From: Shewanella zhangzhouensis
GTDB taxonomy: Bacteria; Pseudomonadota; Gammaproteobacteria; Enterobacterales; Shewanellaceae
DNA length: 64,000 bases
Direction of reading: 5' to 3'
NCBI RefSeq assembly: GCF_019457615.1
Contig: NZ_CP080414.1
Coordinates: 742,501 to 806,500 of the forward strand
The translations under genes were made by a program, and so were the position numbers. Position 1 is the first letter of the stretch. Each line of letters opens with the position of its first letter. The notes beneath the pieces were generated by a model. It was not told where the DNA came from. It did no database searches and was given only the letters and a program-made list of their open reading frames with translations. Shown one piece after another: positions 25,456-34,340 of the stretch.

Positions 25456-27031
25456 TCGCCAGAAGCTTTATGTCAAAGTTGCCGTTGCCATTGCGGTGGG
25501 AGCCTTTCTCGCGGCGGTGGTCGCCTGCCTCTATTTTTTCTGGGATGCCAGGGAAACCAAGCTCAGGGAAGTCAAAAATCAACTTGGGCAAATCGCTTTA
25601 ACGGTGCAAAAAACGGCCTCAGTTGCGCTTTACGTCAAGGACGTGGAACTGGGTAAAGAAATCGTTGAGGGTCTTGAGGTCAATGACCTGGTGGCTGGCG
25701 CTTTGCTTACCGCAGACAGCGGCGACTGGGTGAGTTCCAGGGGTTTTGTCGCAGATGATGTGCTGCAGGTGCTGGAATTCGATATTCCCCATCCGTTCTT
25801 TGCCGGTGAAGTGCTGGGCAAGCTCAGATTGCTGCCAAATAACGAATACATCCAATCGAGGGCGACCGAGGTTGCACTCAAACAAGCGTGGATGTTGGTG
25901 CTTCAATCGGCGTTGATTGCTCTGCTGGTTTCCCTGTTGGTGCATAAAACCCTGACAGCGCCGTTAAATCGCCTGACCTCGAACTTTGAGAATATTAAGC
26001 CCGGTGACAATAACCCGCTCAGCGTGCCCAAATACCATGCTCAGGATGAAATAGGCAGCCTGGTGCGGGGAATCAATCAGCTGGTGGCCAACCTGAATCA
26101 ATCCATCGAAAAAGAGCGCAGCTTACGGCAAAGGACAGAGCTGCTTGAGCGTAAATTCCGGCTCATTTTTGAAAGAGCCAGCGCCGGTATTTGCTTGATT
26201 GACCCAGGCAATCATGTGCTCGTTGCCAACGAGGCATTCCAGCGTTTGTGTGGCACTGAATCCATCGACAATCAACCGGCCCTCAGCCACTGGTTCGAAG
26301 AAGAAGCCGAATTAGCGCGTTTTTTTGATGAGCTAAGAGGGAACGCAAATCTCAATCACGTGGAAATGGAGCTGCAACTGCGAAGTCAGCAAAGCGACCA
26401 ACTCAAATGGGTCCATTGCCTGTTTTCCAAAGTGGAGGACAGCACTCAGACGCTGATCGAAGTGATGATGTACGACATCACTGAACGCACCTATCGGGAA
26501 CGAATGATTCGGTTTGAAGCCGAGCATGACCCTTTAACCCAGCTTAAAAATCGCCGCTCAGGTGAACGCCTGTTGGTTGATATGATGCGAAAAGCCGATC
26601 AAACCAGGACGCTGATGGGCGTGCTGCTGATTGATTTGGATAAATTCAAACCTGTGAATGATATCTATGGCCACGAAGCCGGTGATTCTGTATTGAAAAC
26701 CGTTGCCGAACGCCTGGTGAAGCTGGCAGGCAAGGGTATTACCATCCGTTGGGGCGGCGATGAGTTTCTGATTGGCATTCCCGATGTTGATGAGGATTAC
26801 AACAAGCTGCGTCAACTTGCCCAGGAAATATTGGTTCAGATATCCAGGCCGGTAGCCATTCGGGGTAGTCTTTCCTGCGAAGTGGGCGCCAGCGTGGGGA
26901 TTGCCATTTATCCCCACCACGGCCATACCCTGGAGGCGCTGCTTGAGGCTGCAGACGTTGCCATGTATGAGGTCAAGGAGCAGGGGCGGGGGAGTTTTCG
27001 CATTGGCAGGATTTCTTCCGGTGCAGCCTGA
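25445..27031 (+). CDS. HAMP-PAS-GGDEF diguanylate cyclase, module 2
   Basis: This 528-residue inner-membrane protein is a predicted diguanylate cyclase. A first membrane helix (VAVAIAVGAFLAAVVACLYFF) and a second (WMLVLQSALIALLVSLLV) flank a periplasmic domain of about 110 residues. A HAMP linker follows, then a PAS domain (KFRLIFERASAGICLIDPG, NEAFQRLCG), then GGDEF with WGGDEFLIG intact. No RxxD inhibitory site precedes it and there is no EAL domain, unlike the module-1 protein. The start is TTG at 25445, with AAAGGTGG upstream, overlapping the previous gene by 11 bp. Co-translation with the small periplasmic protein is implied. Confidence 0.88.
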   Translation: MIPNRQKLYVKVAVAIAVGAFLAAVVACLYFFWDARETKLREVKNQLGQIALTVQKTASVALYVKDVELGKEIVEGLEVNDLVAGALLTADSGDWVSSRGFVADDVLQVLEFDIPHPFFAGEVLGKLRLLPNNEYIQSRATEVALKQAWMLVLQSALIALLVSLLVHKTLTAPLNRLTSNFENIKPGDNNPLSVPKYHAQDEIGSLVRGINQLVANLNQSIEKERSLRQRTELLERKFRLIFERASAGICLIDPGNHVLVANEAFQRLCGTESIDNQPALSHWFEEEAELARFFDELRGNANLNHVEMELQLRSQQSDQLKWVHCLFSKVEDSTQTLIEVMMYDITERTYRERMIRFEAEHDPLTQLKNRRSGERLLVDMMRKADQTRTLMGVLLIDLDKFKPVNDIYGHEAGDSVLKTVAERLVKLAGKGITIRWGGDEFLIGIPDVDEDYNKLRQLAQEILVQISRPVAIRGSLSCEVGASVGIAIYPHHGHTLEALLEAADVAMYEVKEQGRGSFRIGRISSGAA

Positions 27032-27260
27032 ACAAAAAAACCGCCATGGCAACGGCAGCTTAACTCGGTGTCCGTGCAAAAAAACAGCGAATTTATTTGC
27101 CAGAGATAAACTGCTTTAAGGTTGATTTTTAACCGTTTTTGGCCCGGCTAACTCTGTAGCTGCTGTTTTGTCAGCTAAAAAACGTCTAAGCAGTTTGCGC
27201 CCGACGCCCTTCCCAATTACAATATGCGCCTCAAATCCTGATGTGTGGTCTGCTGCTTTT

Positions 27261-27289
27261 TTGTGGCATACTCCGTCTACTTTTATAAA
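27261..27289 (+). promoter_or_regulatory. Promoter of fusA2
   Basis: A -35 TTGTGG (27261-27266), a 17-base spacer and a -10 TATAAA (27284-27289) lie just ahead of the gene. The start site would be near 27296, giving a leader of only about 14 bases with no clear Shine-Dalgarno. Confidence 0.6.
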
Positions 27290-27309
27290 CCAAGCAAAAA
27301 AGTTGAATC

Positions 27310-29400
27310 ATGACCGATTTATCAAAATACAGAAACATTGGTATTTTCGCTCACGTTGACGCGGGTAAAACCACGACCACCGAGCGTATCCTCAAGCTGA
27401 CCGGTAAAATCCACAAACTGGGCGAAGTTCACGATGGCGCTTCTACCATGGACTTCATGGATCAGGAAGCAGAGCGTGGTATTACCATTCAGTCTGCTGC
27501 CACCACCTGTTTCTGGAAAGGTCACCGCTTTAACGTAATCGACACCCCCGGTCACGTTGACTTCACAGTTGAAGTTTATCGTTCTCTGAAGGTTCTGGAC
27601 GGCGGTATCGGTGTATTCTGCGGTAGCGGCGGTGTAGAACCACAATCAGAAACCAACTGGCGTTATGCCAACGAGTCTGAAGTAGCTCGTTTGATCTTCG
27701 TAAACAAGCTGGACCGTATCGGTGCCGACTTCCTGCGCGTAGTTGGTCAGGTTAAGAAAGTACTGGCTGCCAACCCGCTGGTAATGACTCTGCCTATCGG
27801 CCGCGAAGACGAATTCACAGGCGTTGTAGACGTACTGAACCGTCAGGCTTTCGTGTGGGATGATTCTGGTCTGCCAGAAAACTACACTGTGACCGACGTT
27901 CCTGCCGACATGGTAGACCTAGTTGAAGAATACCGTGAAATGCTGGTTGAGACTGCCGTTGAGCAGGACGACGACCTGATGGAAGCTTACATGGAAGGTG
28001 AAGAGCCTTCTATCGAAGACCTGAAGCGTTGTATCCGTAAGGGTACCATCAACCTGTCCTTCTTCCCCACCTTCTGCGGCTCTGCGTTCAAGAACAAAGG
28101 TATGCAGCTGGTACTGGATGCCGTAGTTGACTACCTGCCTTCTCCAACTGAAGTTGAGCCTCAGCCTCTGACCAACCCAGACACTGGTGAAGAGACTGGC
28201 GAAGTTGCTACCGTTTCTGTAGACGAGCCACTGCGCGCTCTGGCGTTCAAGATCATGGATGACCGTTTCGGCGCCCTGACCTTCGTACGTATCTACTCTG
28301 GTAAGATGAAGAAGGGTGACACCATCCTGAACTCTGCTACCGGTAAAACTGAACGTATCGGCCGTATGGTGGAAATGCACGCCAACGATCGTAACGAAAT
28401 CGACTCTGCCCAGGCTGGTGACATCATTGCCGTTGTGGGTATGAAGAACGTTCAGACCGGTCACACCCTGTGTGATCCTAAGCACGAATGTACTCTCGAA
28501 CCTATGATCTTCCCAACTCCAGTAATCTCTATTGCTGTGACTCCGAAGGACAAAGGTGCTTCTGAGAAGCTGGGCGTTGCTCTGGGTAAGATGGTTGCTG
28601 AAGATCCATCATTCCAGGTTGAAACCGACCAGGAAACCGGTGACACCATCCTGAAAGGTATGGGTGAACTGCACCTGGACATCAAGGTAGACATCCTGAA
28701 GCGTACTTTCGGCGTTGAGCTGACTGTAGGTGCTCCACAGGTAGCCTACCGTGAGACCATCACTGCCGCCATCGAAGACAGCTACACTCACAAGAAGCAG
28801 TCTGGTGGTTCTGGTCAGTACGGTAAGATTGACTACCGCATCCGTCCTGGTGAGCCAGGTACCGGCTTCAGCTTCAAGTCAGCTGTAGTAGGTGGTAACG
28901 TACCTCGTGAATTCTGGCCTGCCGTAGAGAAAGGCTTCGAAGAAATGATGGGTCAAGGTCCTCTGGCTGGCTTCCCAGTACTGGACGTTGAAGTTGAGCT
29001 GTTCGACGGTGCTTACCACGCAGTTGACTCCTCTGCCATCGCGTTCGAAATCGCCGCTAAAGGTGCATTCCGTCAGTCCATGCCTAAGGCCAAGCCACAG
29101 CTGCTCGAGCCTATCATGAAGGTTGACGTGTTCACTCCAGACGATCACGTAGGTGACGTAATCGGTGACCTGAACCGTCGTCGCGGTATGATCAAGGATC
29201 AGGAAGCTGGTCTGACTGGCGTACGCGTTAAGGCAGACGTACCGCTGGCCGAAATGTTCGGTTACATCGGTCACCTGCGTACCATGACTTCTGGTCGTGG
29301 TCAGTTCTCCATGGAGTTCTCTCACTACTACACCTGTCCTGCCAACGTGGCTGAGACTGTAATTGCTGAGACCAAGGCCAAGAACGCTGCCAAGAAGTAA
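27310..29400 (+). CDS. fusA2: Elongation factor G, class II paralogue
   Basis: This is a 696-residue EF-G family translational GTPase. It has the G1 loop AHVDAGKTTT (residues 14-23), the G2 region QEAERGITIQSAATT, G3 DTPGHVDF, and G4 NKLD, followed by the four remaining EF-G domains, ending GRGQFSMEFSHYYTCP. The wording GSGGVEPQSETNWRYANESEVAR marks the second EF-G class found in Shewanella and Vibrio rather than the str-operon fusA. No ribosomal protein genes are nearby. Arginine codons are almost all CGT/CGC, suggesting high expression. The roles of such second EF-Gs (elongation, recycling or rescue) differ between species, so the exact one is open. Confidence 0.93.
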   Translation: MTDLSKYRNIGIFAHVDAGKTTTTERILKLTGKIHKLGEVHDGASTMDFMDQEAERGITIQSAATTCFWKGHRFNVIDTPGHVDFTVEVYRSLKVLDGGIGVFCGSGGVEPQSETNWRYANESEVARLIFVNKLDRIGADFLRVVGQVKKVLAANPLVMTLPIGREDEFTGVVDVLNRQAFVWDDSGLPENYTVTDVPADMVDLVEEYREMLVETAVEQDDDLMEAYMEGEEPSIEDLKRCIRKGTINLSFFPTFCGSAFKNKGMQLVLDAVVDYLPSPTEVEPQPLTNPDTGEETGEVATVSVDEPLRALAFKIMDDRFGALTFVRIYSGKMKKGDTILNSATGKTERIGRMVEMHANDRNEIDSAQAGDIIAVVGMKNVQTGHTLCDPKHECTLEPMIFPTPVISIAVTPKDKGASEKLGVALGKMVAEDPSFQVETDQETGDTILKGMGELHLDIKVDILKRTFGVELTVGAPQVAYRETITAAIEDSYTHKKQSGGSGQYGKIDYRIRPGEPGTGFSFKSAVVGGNVPREFWPAVEKGFEEMMGQGPLAGFPVLDVEVELFDGAYHAVDSSAIAFEIAAKGAFRQSMPKAKPQLLEPIMKVDVFTPDDHVGDVIGDLNRRRGMIKDQEAGLTGVRVKADVPLAEMFGYIGHLRTMTSGRGQFSMEFSHYYTCPANVAETVIAETKAKNAAKK

Positions 29401-29417
29401 TTAATACTTCGGTCCAT

Positions 29418-29446
29418 AAAAACCCGCCCATATGGCGGGTTTTTTT
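29418..29446 (+). terminator. Intrinsic terminator after fusA2
   Basis: AAACCCGCC, a 5-base loop and GGCGGGTTT are followed by a T-run, about 20 bp past the stop codon. Confidence 0.9.
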
Positions 29447-29533
29447 ATGCCTGTAATTTGAGTTATTCAGTTTGAATCAAGCATGGCGGCTTAGACTGGT
29501 GTCAAAAGACCCTATTTAAAGGAGGGACTCTTG

Positions 29534-30415
29534 ATGAGCAAGGTCTTTGTGATTGTCGGACAGGATGGTCAATCAACCGCAGCATTGCAAACGGCGCTGG
29601 AAATCGCCGATGCAATGGCTCTTACACCCAAGGTTTACGCCTATGGGCATGCCTATTTTTCCGGTGCCGAGTACTATAATCCCCGCCTTGCAGGCGCTGC
29701 GCGACAAAGGCTACTCGAATGCCTCCATGATGAGCTGGAGACGGCGTTGGCCACTCTGCAACGGCAGGATGTGGCTTATGAGGCAGTGTGGAGTAAGCGC
29801 CTGCACGAGCATGCACTTCCCCAGGCGGCCAGTGAGGGCTATTCGTTGATGATAAAGGGCATCGAAGGCGCCGAGTCACCGGAGCCCGAAGATTGGCAGC
29901 TTATCAGGCACACCAAGGTGCCGCTGATGCTGCTCACCGCCAATCCCCTCGCGCGGGGGCGGCTGGTACTGATGGCGGTCGACCTGGATGCGACCAGTGC
30001 GGATAAACAGCTTCTCAATCGACTGGTGCTGGAACAGGGACAGCACCTTGCCAGTGCGCTTAATCTCCCTTTACACCTCGCCTGTGTGGTGCGGGTGCCC
30101 AGGGTGCTGCGGGAGCTGGATATCATTACTCCCCATGAAATCCTTATCGCAGCCCATGAAAAGCACCGGGATACTCTGGCGCAATTTGGCCTGCCACCGG
30201 AGCAGGTCCATCTGGTTGTCGGGGACCCTGCCCAGTGCCTCTATCAGCTCAGCAGCAGTTTAAAAGCTCAATACCTGGTGATGGGAGCACGCCAAAGGGA
30301 GGGCATATTCGGTGCCTCCATTGGCAGCACCGCAGAGCAGTTGGTGCACAAACTCAGGTGTAATCTGCTTATTCTGCCGCCGGATGCGCAGTGGCTCGGC
30401 CCCTATCACGACTGA
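29534..30415 (+). CDS. Tandem universal stress protein (UspE-like)
   Basis: This 293-residue protein has two universal stress protein domains, the UspE arrangement. The first (residues 1 to about 135) begins KVFVIVGQDGQSTAALQTAL. The second begins GRLVLMAVDLDA and ends with the nucleotide-binding-type loop MGARQREGIFGASIGSTAEQ and CNLLILPP. It is cytoplasmic. The ATG at 29534 has GGAGGGAC upstream; a TTG one codon earlier is less likely. It overlaps the end of the convergent LysR gene by 47 bp. USPs respond to starvation and stress; no specific target can be read here. Confidence 0.88.
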   Translation: MSKVFVIVGQDGQSTAALQTALEIADAMALTPKVYAYGHAYFSGAEYYNPRLAGAARQRLLECLHDELETALATLQRQDVAYEAVWSKRLHEHALPQAASEGYSLMIKGIEGAESPEPEDWQLIRHTKVPLMLLTANPLARGRLVLMAVDLDATSADKQLLNRLVLEQGQHLASALNLPLHLACVVRVPRVLRELDIITPHEILIAAHEKHRDTLAQFGLPPEQVHLVVGDPAQCLYQLSSSLKAQYLVMGARQREGIFGASIGSTAEQLVHKLRCNLLILPPDAQWLGPYHD

Positions 30416-31277
30416 GGGCCAGAAAGGCGGCCGCCGCAGGGGTCAGGTGCAGATGACTGCGCCAGATGAGTGCCAGATCCCACGTATGGCCGCCACTCAA
30501 TGGCCTGAAACAGAGCGACTTGTCGGTTAATTTTTCACAAATGGGGGCGGGCAGTATGGCCAGCCCCATATTGGCTTCCACCATGCTTGCCAAAAAGTCC
30601 CACTGGCCACTGCGATAGGCTACATTCAGCTCTACTCCGGCATTTCTTGCCAGGCTGTCGAGCAGCTTTGCCAGCGCAAAATCCTGGTTGTACATGATAA
30701 AGGGATGGGAGCCAAAGTCGCACCAGTCGAGGGCGGCTTTGTTCGCAAGCTTGTGGCCTGCCGGCAGGCATGCGAGCAGGGGATAAGCTGTCAACGGCTG
30801 CGCGGTCAGTTCATCGGCGTGGGTTGCGGGCAGGGCGGTAAAGGCAATATCCAGATTGTTTGCCAGCAGTGCCTTCTCACAGCCGAAGCCCCCGTACTCG
30901 AACATCTCCAATCTGACCCCGGGATACCTGGCCCGAAATGCGGTAAGGAGTTCAATCACCAGGCTGCTCATCATAGGACACACGCCCAGACGTAAGTATC
31001 CCCGTTGTACCCCGCGAAGGTTTGATAAGTCTTCTTCCAATAAATGCCACTGCCCCAGAATTTCTCTCGCGTGTTCAAGCAAGAGTTCGCCCGCCTGGGT
31101 CAGTGACAGCTTTTGATTGGTGCGGATGATGAGCTGCTGCTGCCAATGGTCTTCCAGTCGTTGCAGCATCTTGCTCAGTGTGGGCTGAGTTAGGTGCAGT
31201 TTTTCGGCCGCGCGGGTAAAACTGCCGGTCTCGGCAAGGGTCACAAAACAGTGCAAGTTCTTGATTGGAATGTTCAT
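30369..31277 (-). CDS. LysR family transcriptional regulator
   Basis: This 302-residue LysR-type regulator has an N-terminal helix-turn-helix (NLHCFVTLAETGSFTRAAEKL, HLTQPTLSKMLQRLE) and an effector-binding domain from about residue 90 (GYLRLGVCPMMSS). The last residues extend over the end of the convergent universal stress gene. It is divergent from a 42-residue small-protein gene, with 94 bp between the start codons, so that gene is a likely target. The effector is unknown. Confidence 0.9.
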   Translation of the reverse strand: MNIPIKNLHCFVTLAETGSFTRAAEKLHLTQPTLSKMLQRLEDHWQQQLIIRTNQKLSLTQAGELLLEHAREILGQWHLLEEDLSNLRGVQRGYLRLGVCPMMSSLVIELLTAFRARYPGVRLEMFEYGGFGCEKALLANNLDIAFTALPATHADELTAQPLTAYPLLACLPAGHKLANKAALDWCDFGSHPFIMYNQDFALAKLLDSLARNAGVELNVAYRSGQWDFLASMVEANMGLAILPAPICEKLTDKSLCFRPLSGGHTWDLALIWRSHLHLTPAAAAFLALSRDRGRATAHPAAE

Positions 31278-31371
31278 GCCAATATGGAATGGAAGCGATG
31301 GAATAGATTCATTTTACTTATTGATGGCCGGGAGATACCTTGAGCTGCATCTCAGCTTTGGAGGAATTTTG

Positions 31372-31500
31372 ATGAAAGCCTATCGCAGTATGTGGGTCAG
31401 CAGTATGTGGATGACAGCAACGCCAGCCCCTGATGCGCAGGAAGCCGTTAAGCCTTCACTGTGGCGTCGCTGGTTTGCGCGTCCGGCAAAGGTTGCCTAA
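31372..31500 (+). CDS. Small basic protein, 42 aa
   Basis: A 42-residue open frame starts at ATG 31372 with a strong Shine-Dalgarno (GGAGGAA, 7 bases upstream), and is closed by an intrinsic terminator 59 bp later. The product is rich in Trp, Met and Arg (YRSMWVSSMWMT, then SLWRRWFARPAKVA at the C-terminus), with no clear membrane helix or signal peptide. A longer in-frame reading back to 31261 overlaps the LysR gene and has no ribosome binding site. I do not recognise it. Its position opposite a LysR regulator suggests regulated expression. Confidence 0.6.
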   Translation: MKAYRSMWVSSMWMTATPAPDAQEAVKPSLWRRWFARPAKVA

Positions 31501-31558
31501 CCCCTCAACCCCATTTCATTGCCTCAATTGGGTTACTGTGCTTTAGCCCAGTTGCTTT

Positions 31559-31583
31559 ACCCGGCTTATGCCGGGTCTTTTTT
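31559..31583 (+). terminator. Intrinsic terminator after the 42-aa gene
   Basis: ACCCGGC (31559-31565), loop TTAT and GCCGGGT (31570-31576) are followed by C and a T-run. Confidence 0.85.
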
Positions 31584-31598
31584 TATCTGCGGCGGGGT

Positions 31599-32357
31599 TT
31601 ATTTGCGTTTGGGTTGCTGGCTTATCCAGATGTAAAGGCCGCTTACAGACAAAAATACAAAGCCAAGGGCGAGCAGGTCCCAAAGCCAGACGCCCCATGG
31701 ACCCAATATCCGGCCAGCATGCAGGTCTAGCAATACCCGTTCCCAGTGCAGGTGTGCGCTGCGGGCATCCTCCAGTAACTGTTGTTCAGCGGCCTTGCCT
31801 TCAAGCCAATGCAATGGCGCAAATGACGTAGTGCGTTGCCACTCAATCAGGTCTTCATCCGCAAGATATTGCCCATTTTCGCCACTCAGCCACAGCTGGG
31901 ATTCACCTTCGATGGCCATGGCCTTAAGCGGTACAGGTAGCCCGGTGGCTTTATTCTGGGTTTCTACCAATTGGTCATCATCATTGAGGAGATACAGGTT
32001 TTCGGCATCAATGGCGATGGTTTGATTGTGCCATTGGGTTGCGGCGATGAGGGGATATTTGGCTTCCAGCACCATGGTACCTTGGTGCCACAGCAAATTA
32101 TCTGTGATGCCGTAGTCGCCAAATTGCGCGCTATGGGAGGGGAGTTGAATACCGTAATAATCTAATAACCAGGGCAAACGTACCCTGGCGTGTCCAAGCC
32201 CTGCGTCGTCGGCGTGATTTATCAGTACGCCTGTTACAGTCAACAGTAACAAAAACAGGCCACCGACAATGCCGATGCGTCTGTGCCAGGGGCGGATTTG
32301 TTTGCGCAGCCGGTGGCCGAGTTGTTTACCGGCAGTATTCGAAAGGCGTCGAGTCAT
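31599..32357 (-). CDS. PepSY-associated membrane protein
   Basis: This 252-residue inner-membrane protein has an N-terminal helix after a basic stretch (KQIRPWHRRIGIVGGLFLLLL), a periplasmic middle, and a C-terminal helix (LLALGFVFLSVSGLYIWI). The pattern of two outer helices with conserved H (RPWHRR, DLHAGRILG) is that of PepSY-TM proteins, often linked to ferric-siderophore or flavin-based reduction. It lies 3 bp after the FMN-binding protein gene, in the iron cluster controlled from the Fur box at 34150. Its exact redox role is inferred. Confidence 0.8.
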   Translation of the reverse strand: MTRRLSNTAGKQLGHRLRKQIRPWHRRIGIVGGLFLLLLTVTGVLINHADDAGLGHARVRLPWLLDYYGIQLPSHSAQFGDYGITDNLLWHQGTMVLEAKYPLIAATQWHNQTIAIDAENLYLLNDDDQLVETQNKATGLPVPLKAMAIEGESQLWLSGENGQYLADEDLIEWQRTTSFAPLHWLEGKAAEQQLLEDARSAHLHWERVLLDLHAGRILGPWGVWLWDLLALGFVFLSVSGLYIWISQQPKRK

Positions 32358-32360
32358 CCG

Positions 32361-32870
32361 TTATGGGGTCTTTTGCACGGCAGCATCCAGATACAGGGCT
32401 ATCCGGGACAACTTGGTCAGGGCTCTTACCGACAGGGTTGCCCCCGTGATGCCATCGATACTGCGATCCAGTTCAAGGGAGGGCGTCAGTGTCGCCGATT
32501 TGAATTGGTTGGTAAAGAAATCATGCCTGACCTCATCACCGCGACTTTCCCTGTATACCAGTACCTTGGTTTTGACTATCTGTTGGTTGGCGATGTGAAT
32601 ACCAACAGTGATGGGAGATTCTTTACCTATTTCTTCCAGGACCCACACTGTCTGTGCCCCATCGCGCCAGTACCTTACTCTGAGTTTGTTGTAGGCGTGG
32701 GCAAGAATGTTCTCGATGTTGGCCTTCTGGGTATCATCCAGCCATAACACGCTGGCTTTGGGCACGGTACCCAGCGCATCGGCGATAAAGCCTTCGTTAC
32801 TCTGAAAGCTGGTTTCGGCGTGTCCCAACAAGGGCCAGCAGGCCAACAGGGTCAGCAGGTATTTCTTCAT
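32361..32870 (-). CDS. Periplasmic FMN-binding domain protein
   Basis: This 169-residue secreted protein (signal KKYLLTLLACWPLLGHA) has an FMN-binding domain with the flavinylation-type motif DGITGATLS near residues 138-146, where FMN would be joined to the threonine by an ApbE transferase (not in the window). It is immediately followed by the PepSY protein gene, and the pair may pass electrons across the inner membrane. The porin gene upstream ends in a terminator at 32891, so expression may depend on read-through. Confidence 0.82.
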   Translation of the reverse strand: MKKYLLTLLACWPLLGHAETSFQSNEGFIADALGTVPKASVLWLDDTQKANIENILAHAYNKLRVRYWRDGAQTVWVLEEIGKESPITVGIHIANQQIVKTKVLVYRESRGDEVRHDFFTNQFKSATLTPSLELDRSIDGITGATLSVRALTKLSRIALYLDAAVQKTP

Positions 32871-32890
32871 GATTATGCCGTCACTCAGGT

Positions 32891-32911
32891 AAAAGGGGGC
32901 TGACGCCCCCT
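32891..32911 (-). terminator. Intrinsic terminator after the porin gene
   Basis: AGGGGGC, a 4-base loop and GCCCCCT form the stem, followed on the minus strand by TTTTACC. It separates the porin from the FMN-binding gene. Confidence 0.7.
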
Positions 32912-32924
32912 CTATCTACTTGCA

Positions 32925-34082
32925 TTAGAACTGGTAGCCAACACCGAGGTTGAAGCCATCGGCATCCAGGATGCCGCTCTGGTTCTCGTAGTCGGCCTTC
33001 AGCACGACATTTTCATGGATCCAGTAGTTCACACCCACAGAGGTTACTTTCTTCTTGCTGTCAGTGTTGTCACCGGCTTCGTTGTCCCACTCGTTGTAAC
33101 GGGCAAACACACCAAATTGCTCATTGATACGGTAAGAAGGCTCTACGTACCAACCTTTTTGGCTGTCACGACCAAGCAGTTCTGCTTCTGCGCCATCGAT
33201 ATCCCACTGGGCGTACAGTGCCTTAACGGTAAAGTCACCGATATTGTAAACGGCATGAGCTTCCAGCAGGGTGGCAGCAGCTTCTTCACCGAGGGAGGCA
33301 TCGCCCTGAGTCAGGTCGCTCTGGTACTGGGCAGTGGCAGCCAGCTCCAGGCCAGGTACACCTGTGTACTTCACGCGGCCGGTGTAAGCCAGGGCTTCCG
33401 CGCTGGCTTCAGACACTTTCTGACGACCATTACGCACCTTGAAGTTTTCTTCCACTTTCAGACCTGAGGTCACGGCGGCATCGAATGCCAGGCCTGGTGC
33501 AGCCTTGATGTTCAGAGCCAAACCACCTTCCCACCAGGTTGCCGGGATAATGTCTTTCTCAACCGGATTACGTTCTACACCGTAAAATGCAGGTGGCTCG
33601 TGGGTTTCGTTGATAAGACCCACAGGAACCAGGAACAGACCCGCTTTACCTGTCAGGGCATCGCTGAAGTCGTGTTCGATGTAAGCCTGCTCCAGTTCTA
33701 CTTCGCCTTTGTCATCGTGAGAGGCAATTACGTGCTCAACTTCGACTTCAGAGAAGAATCGGGTCTTGCTGGAAAACTCGTGTCCAAAGAACAGCACAAA
33801 ACGGTGGAAGTCGATTTGGGCATCCTTGTTGGACATGTTGTTGTAGTGCAGTTCACCGTAGCCGCCGATGGTGGTGGCGCTCTTGGCGCTGGCATTGGCT
33901 TCGGCTGCATCGGCAGTCTGCTCAACACGTTTTTCGGTCTCTTCCAGGCGCTTTTCGAGATCTTTCAGAACCTGTTGCTGCTGTTCAATTACTTTGCGCA
34001 GTTCGGCGGTTTCATCAGAGGCCATGGCAGTTTGGCTGGCGAACAGACCCAGCAGGGCGCTGGCGATCAGAGTCTTTTTCAT
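32925..34082 (-). CDS. Outer-membrane porin, iron-regulated
   Basis: This 385-residue porin has a signal peptide (TLIASALLGLFASQTAMA), a short coiled-coil segment (LRKVIEQQQQVLKDLEKRLE), and then a barrel starting at TTIGGYGELHYNN and ending FNLGVGYQF. The coiled coil followed by a barrel is common in Shewanella porins. The start at 34082 (the second of two adjacent ATGs) has AAAGGG upstream. A Fur-box-like sequence lies at 34150-34168. It lies between the TonB receptor and the FMN/PepSY pair, suggesting a part in iron or ferric-chelate uptake; the substrate is not known. Confidence 0.85.
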   Translation of the reverse strand: MKKTLIASALLGLFASQTAMASDETAELRKVIEQQQQVLKDLEKRLEETEKRVEQTADAAEANASAKSATTIGGYGELHYNNMSNKDAQIDFHRFVLFFGHEFSSKTRFFSEVEVEHVIASHDDKGEVELEQAYIEHDFSDALTGKAGLFLVPVGLINETHEPPAFYGVERNPVEKDIIPATWWEGGLALNIKAAPGLAFDAAVTSGLKVEENFKVRNGRQKVSEASAEALAYTGRVKYTGVPGLELAATAQYQSDLTQGDASLGEEAAATLLEAHAVYNIGDFTVKALYAQWDIDGAEAELLGRDSQKGWYVEPSYRINEQFGVFARYNEWDNEAGDNTDSKKKVTSVGVNYWIHENVVLKADYENQSGILDADGFNLGVGYQF

Positions 34083-34149
34083 CATTTCCCTTTCCCGTTT
34101 TATTATCTGAGGGTTAAGCACGCAGCGGATTCTAACAACTGATTTAACA

Positions 34150-34168
34150 AATGCAAACGATTCGCATT
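34150..34168. promoter_or_regulatory. Fur box upstream of the porin
   Basis: AATGCAAACGATTCGCATT is a 19-bp dyad with arms AATGC and GCATT, close to the Fur consensus. It lies about 70 bp upstream of the porin start. Confidence 0.6.
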
Positions 34169-34290
34169 GGGATTAATGATCCAGATCAACAAACGTAAAG
34201 CAAAAGTAAAGTGGTCTGATTTGTAATGATTTTTTTTCGTTCAGTGATTAATTTCCAATTAATTGATTTTTAAGATATAAATTTAAGGCA

Positions 34291-34320
34291 TGAAAAAGGC
34301 GGCTTAATGTAAGTCGCCTT
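34291..34320 (-). terminator. Intrinsic terminator after the TonB receptor gene
   Basis: AAGGCGGCTT, a 5-base loop and AAGTCGCCTT form a stem (one G-T), followed on the minus strand by TTTTTCA, 20 bp past the stop. Confidence 0.75.
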
Positions 34321-34340
34321 AGGAATATTAAGAATTATTC

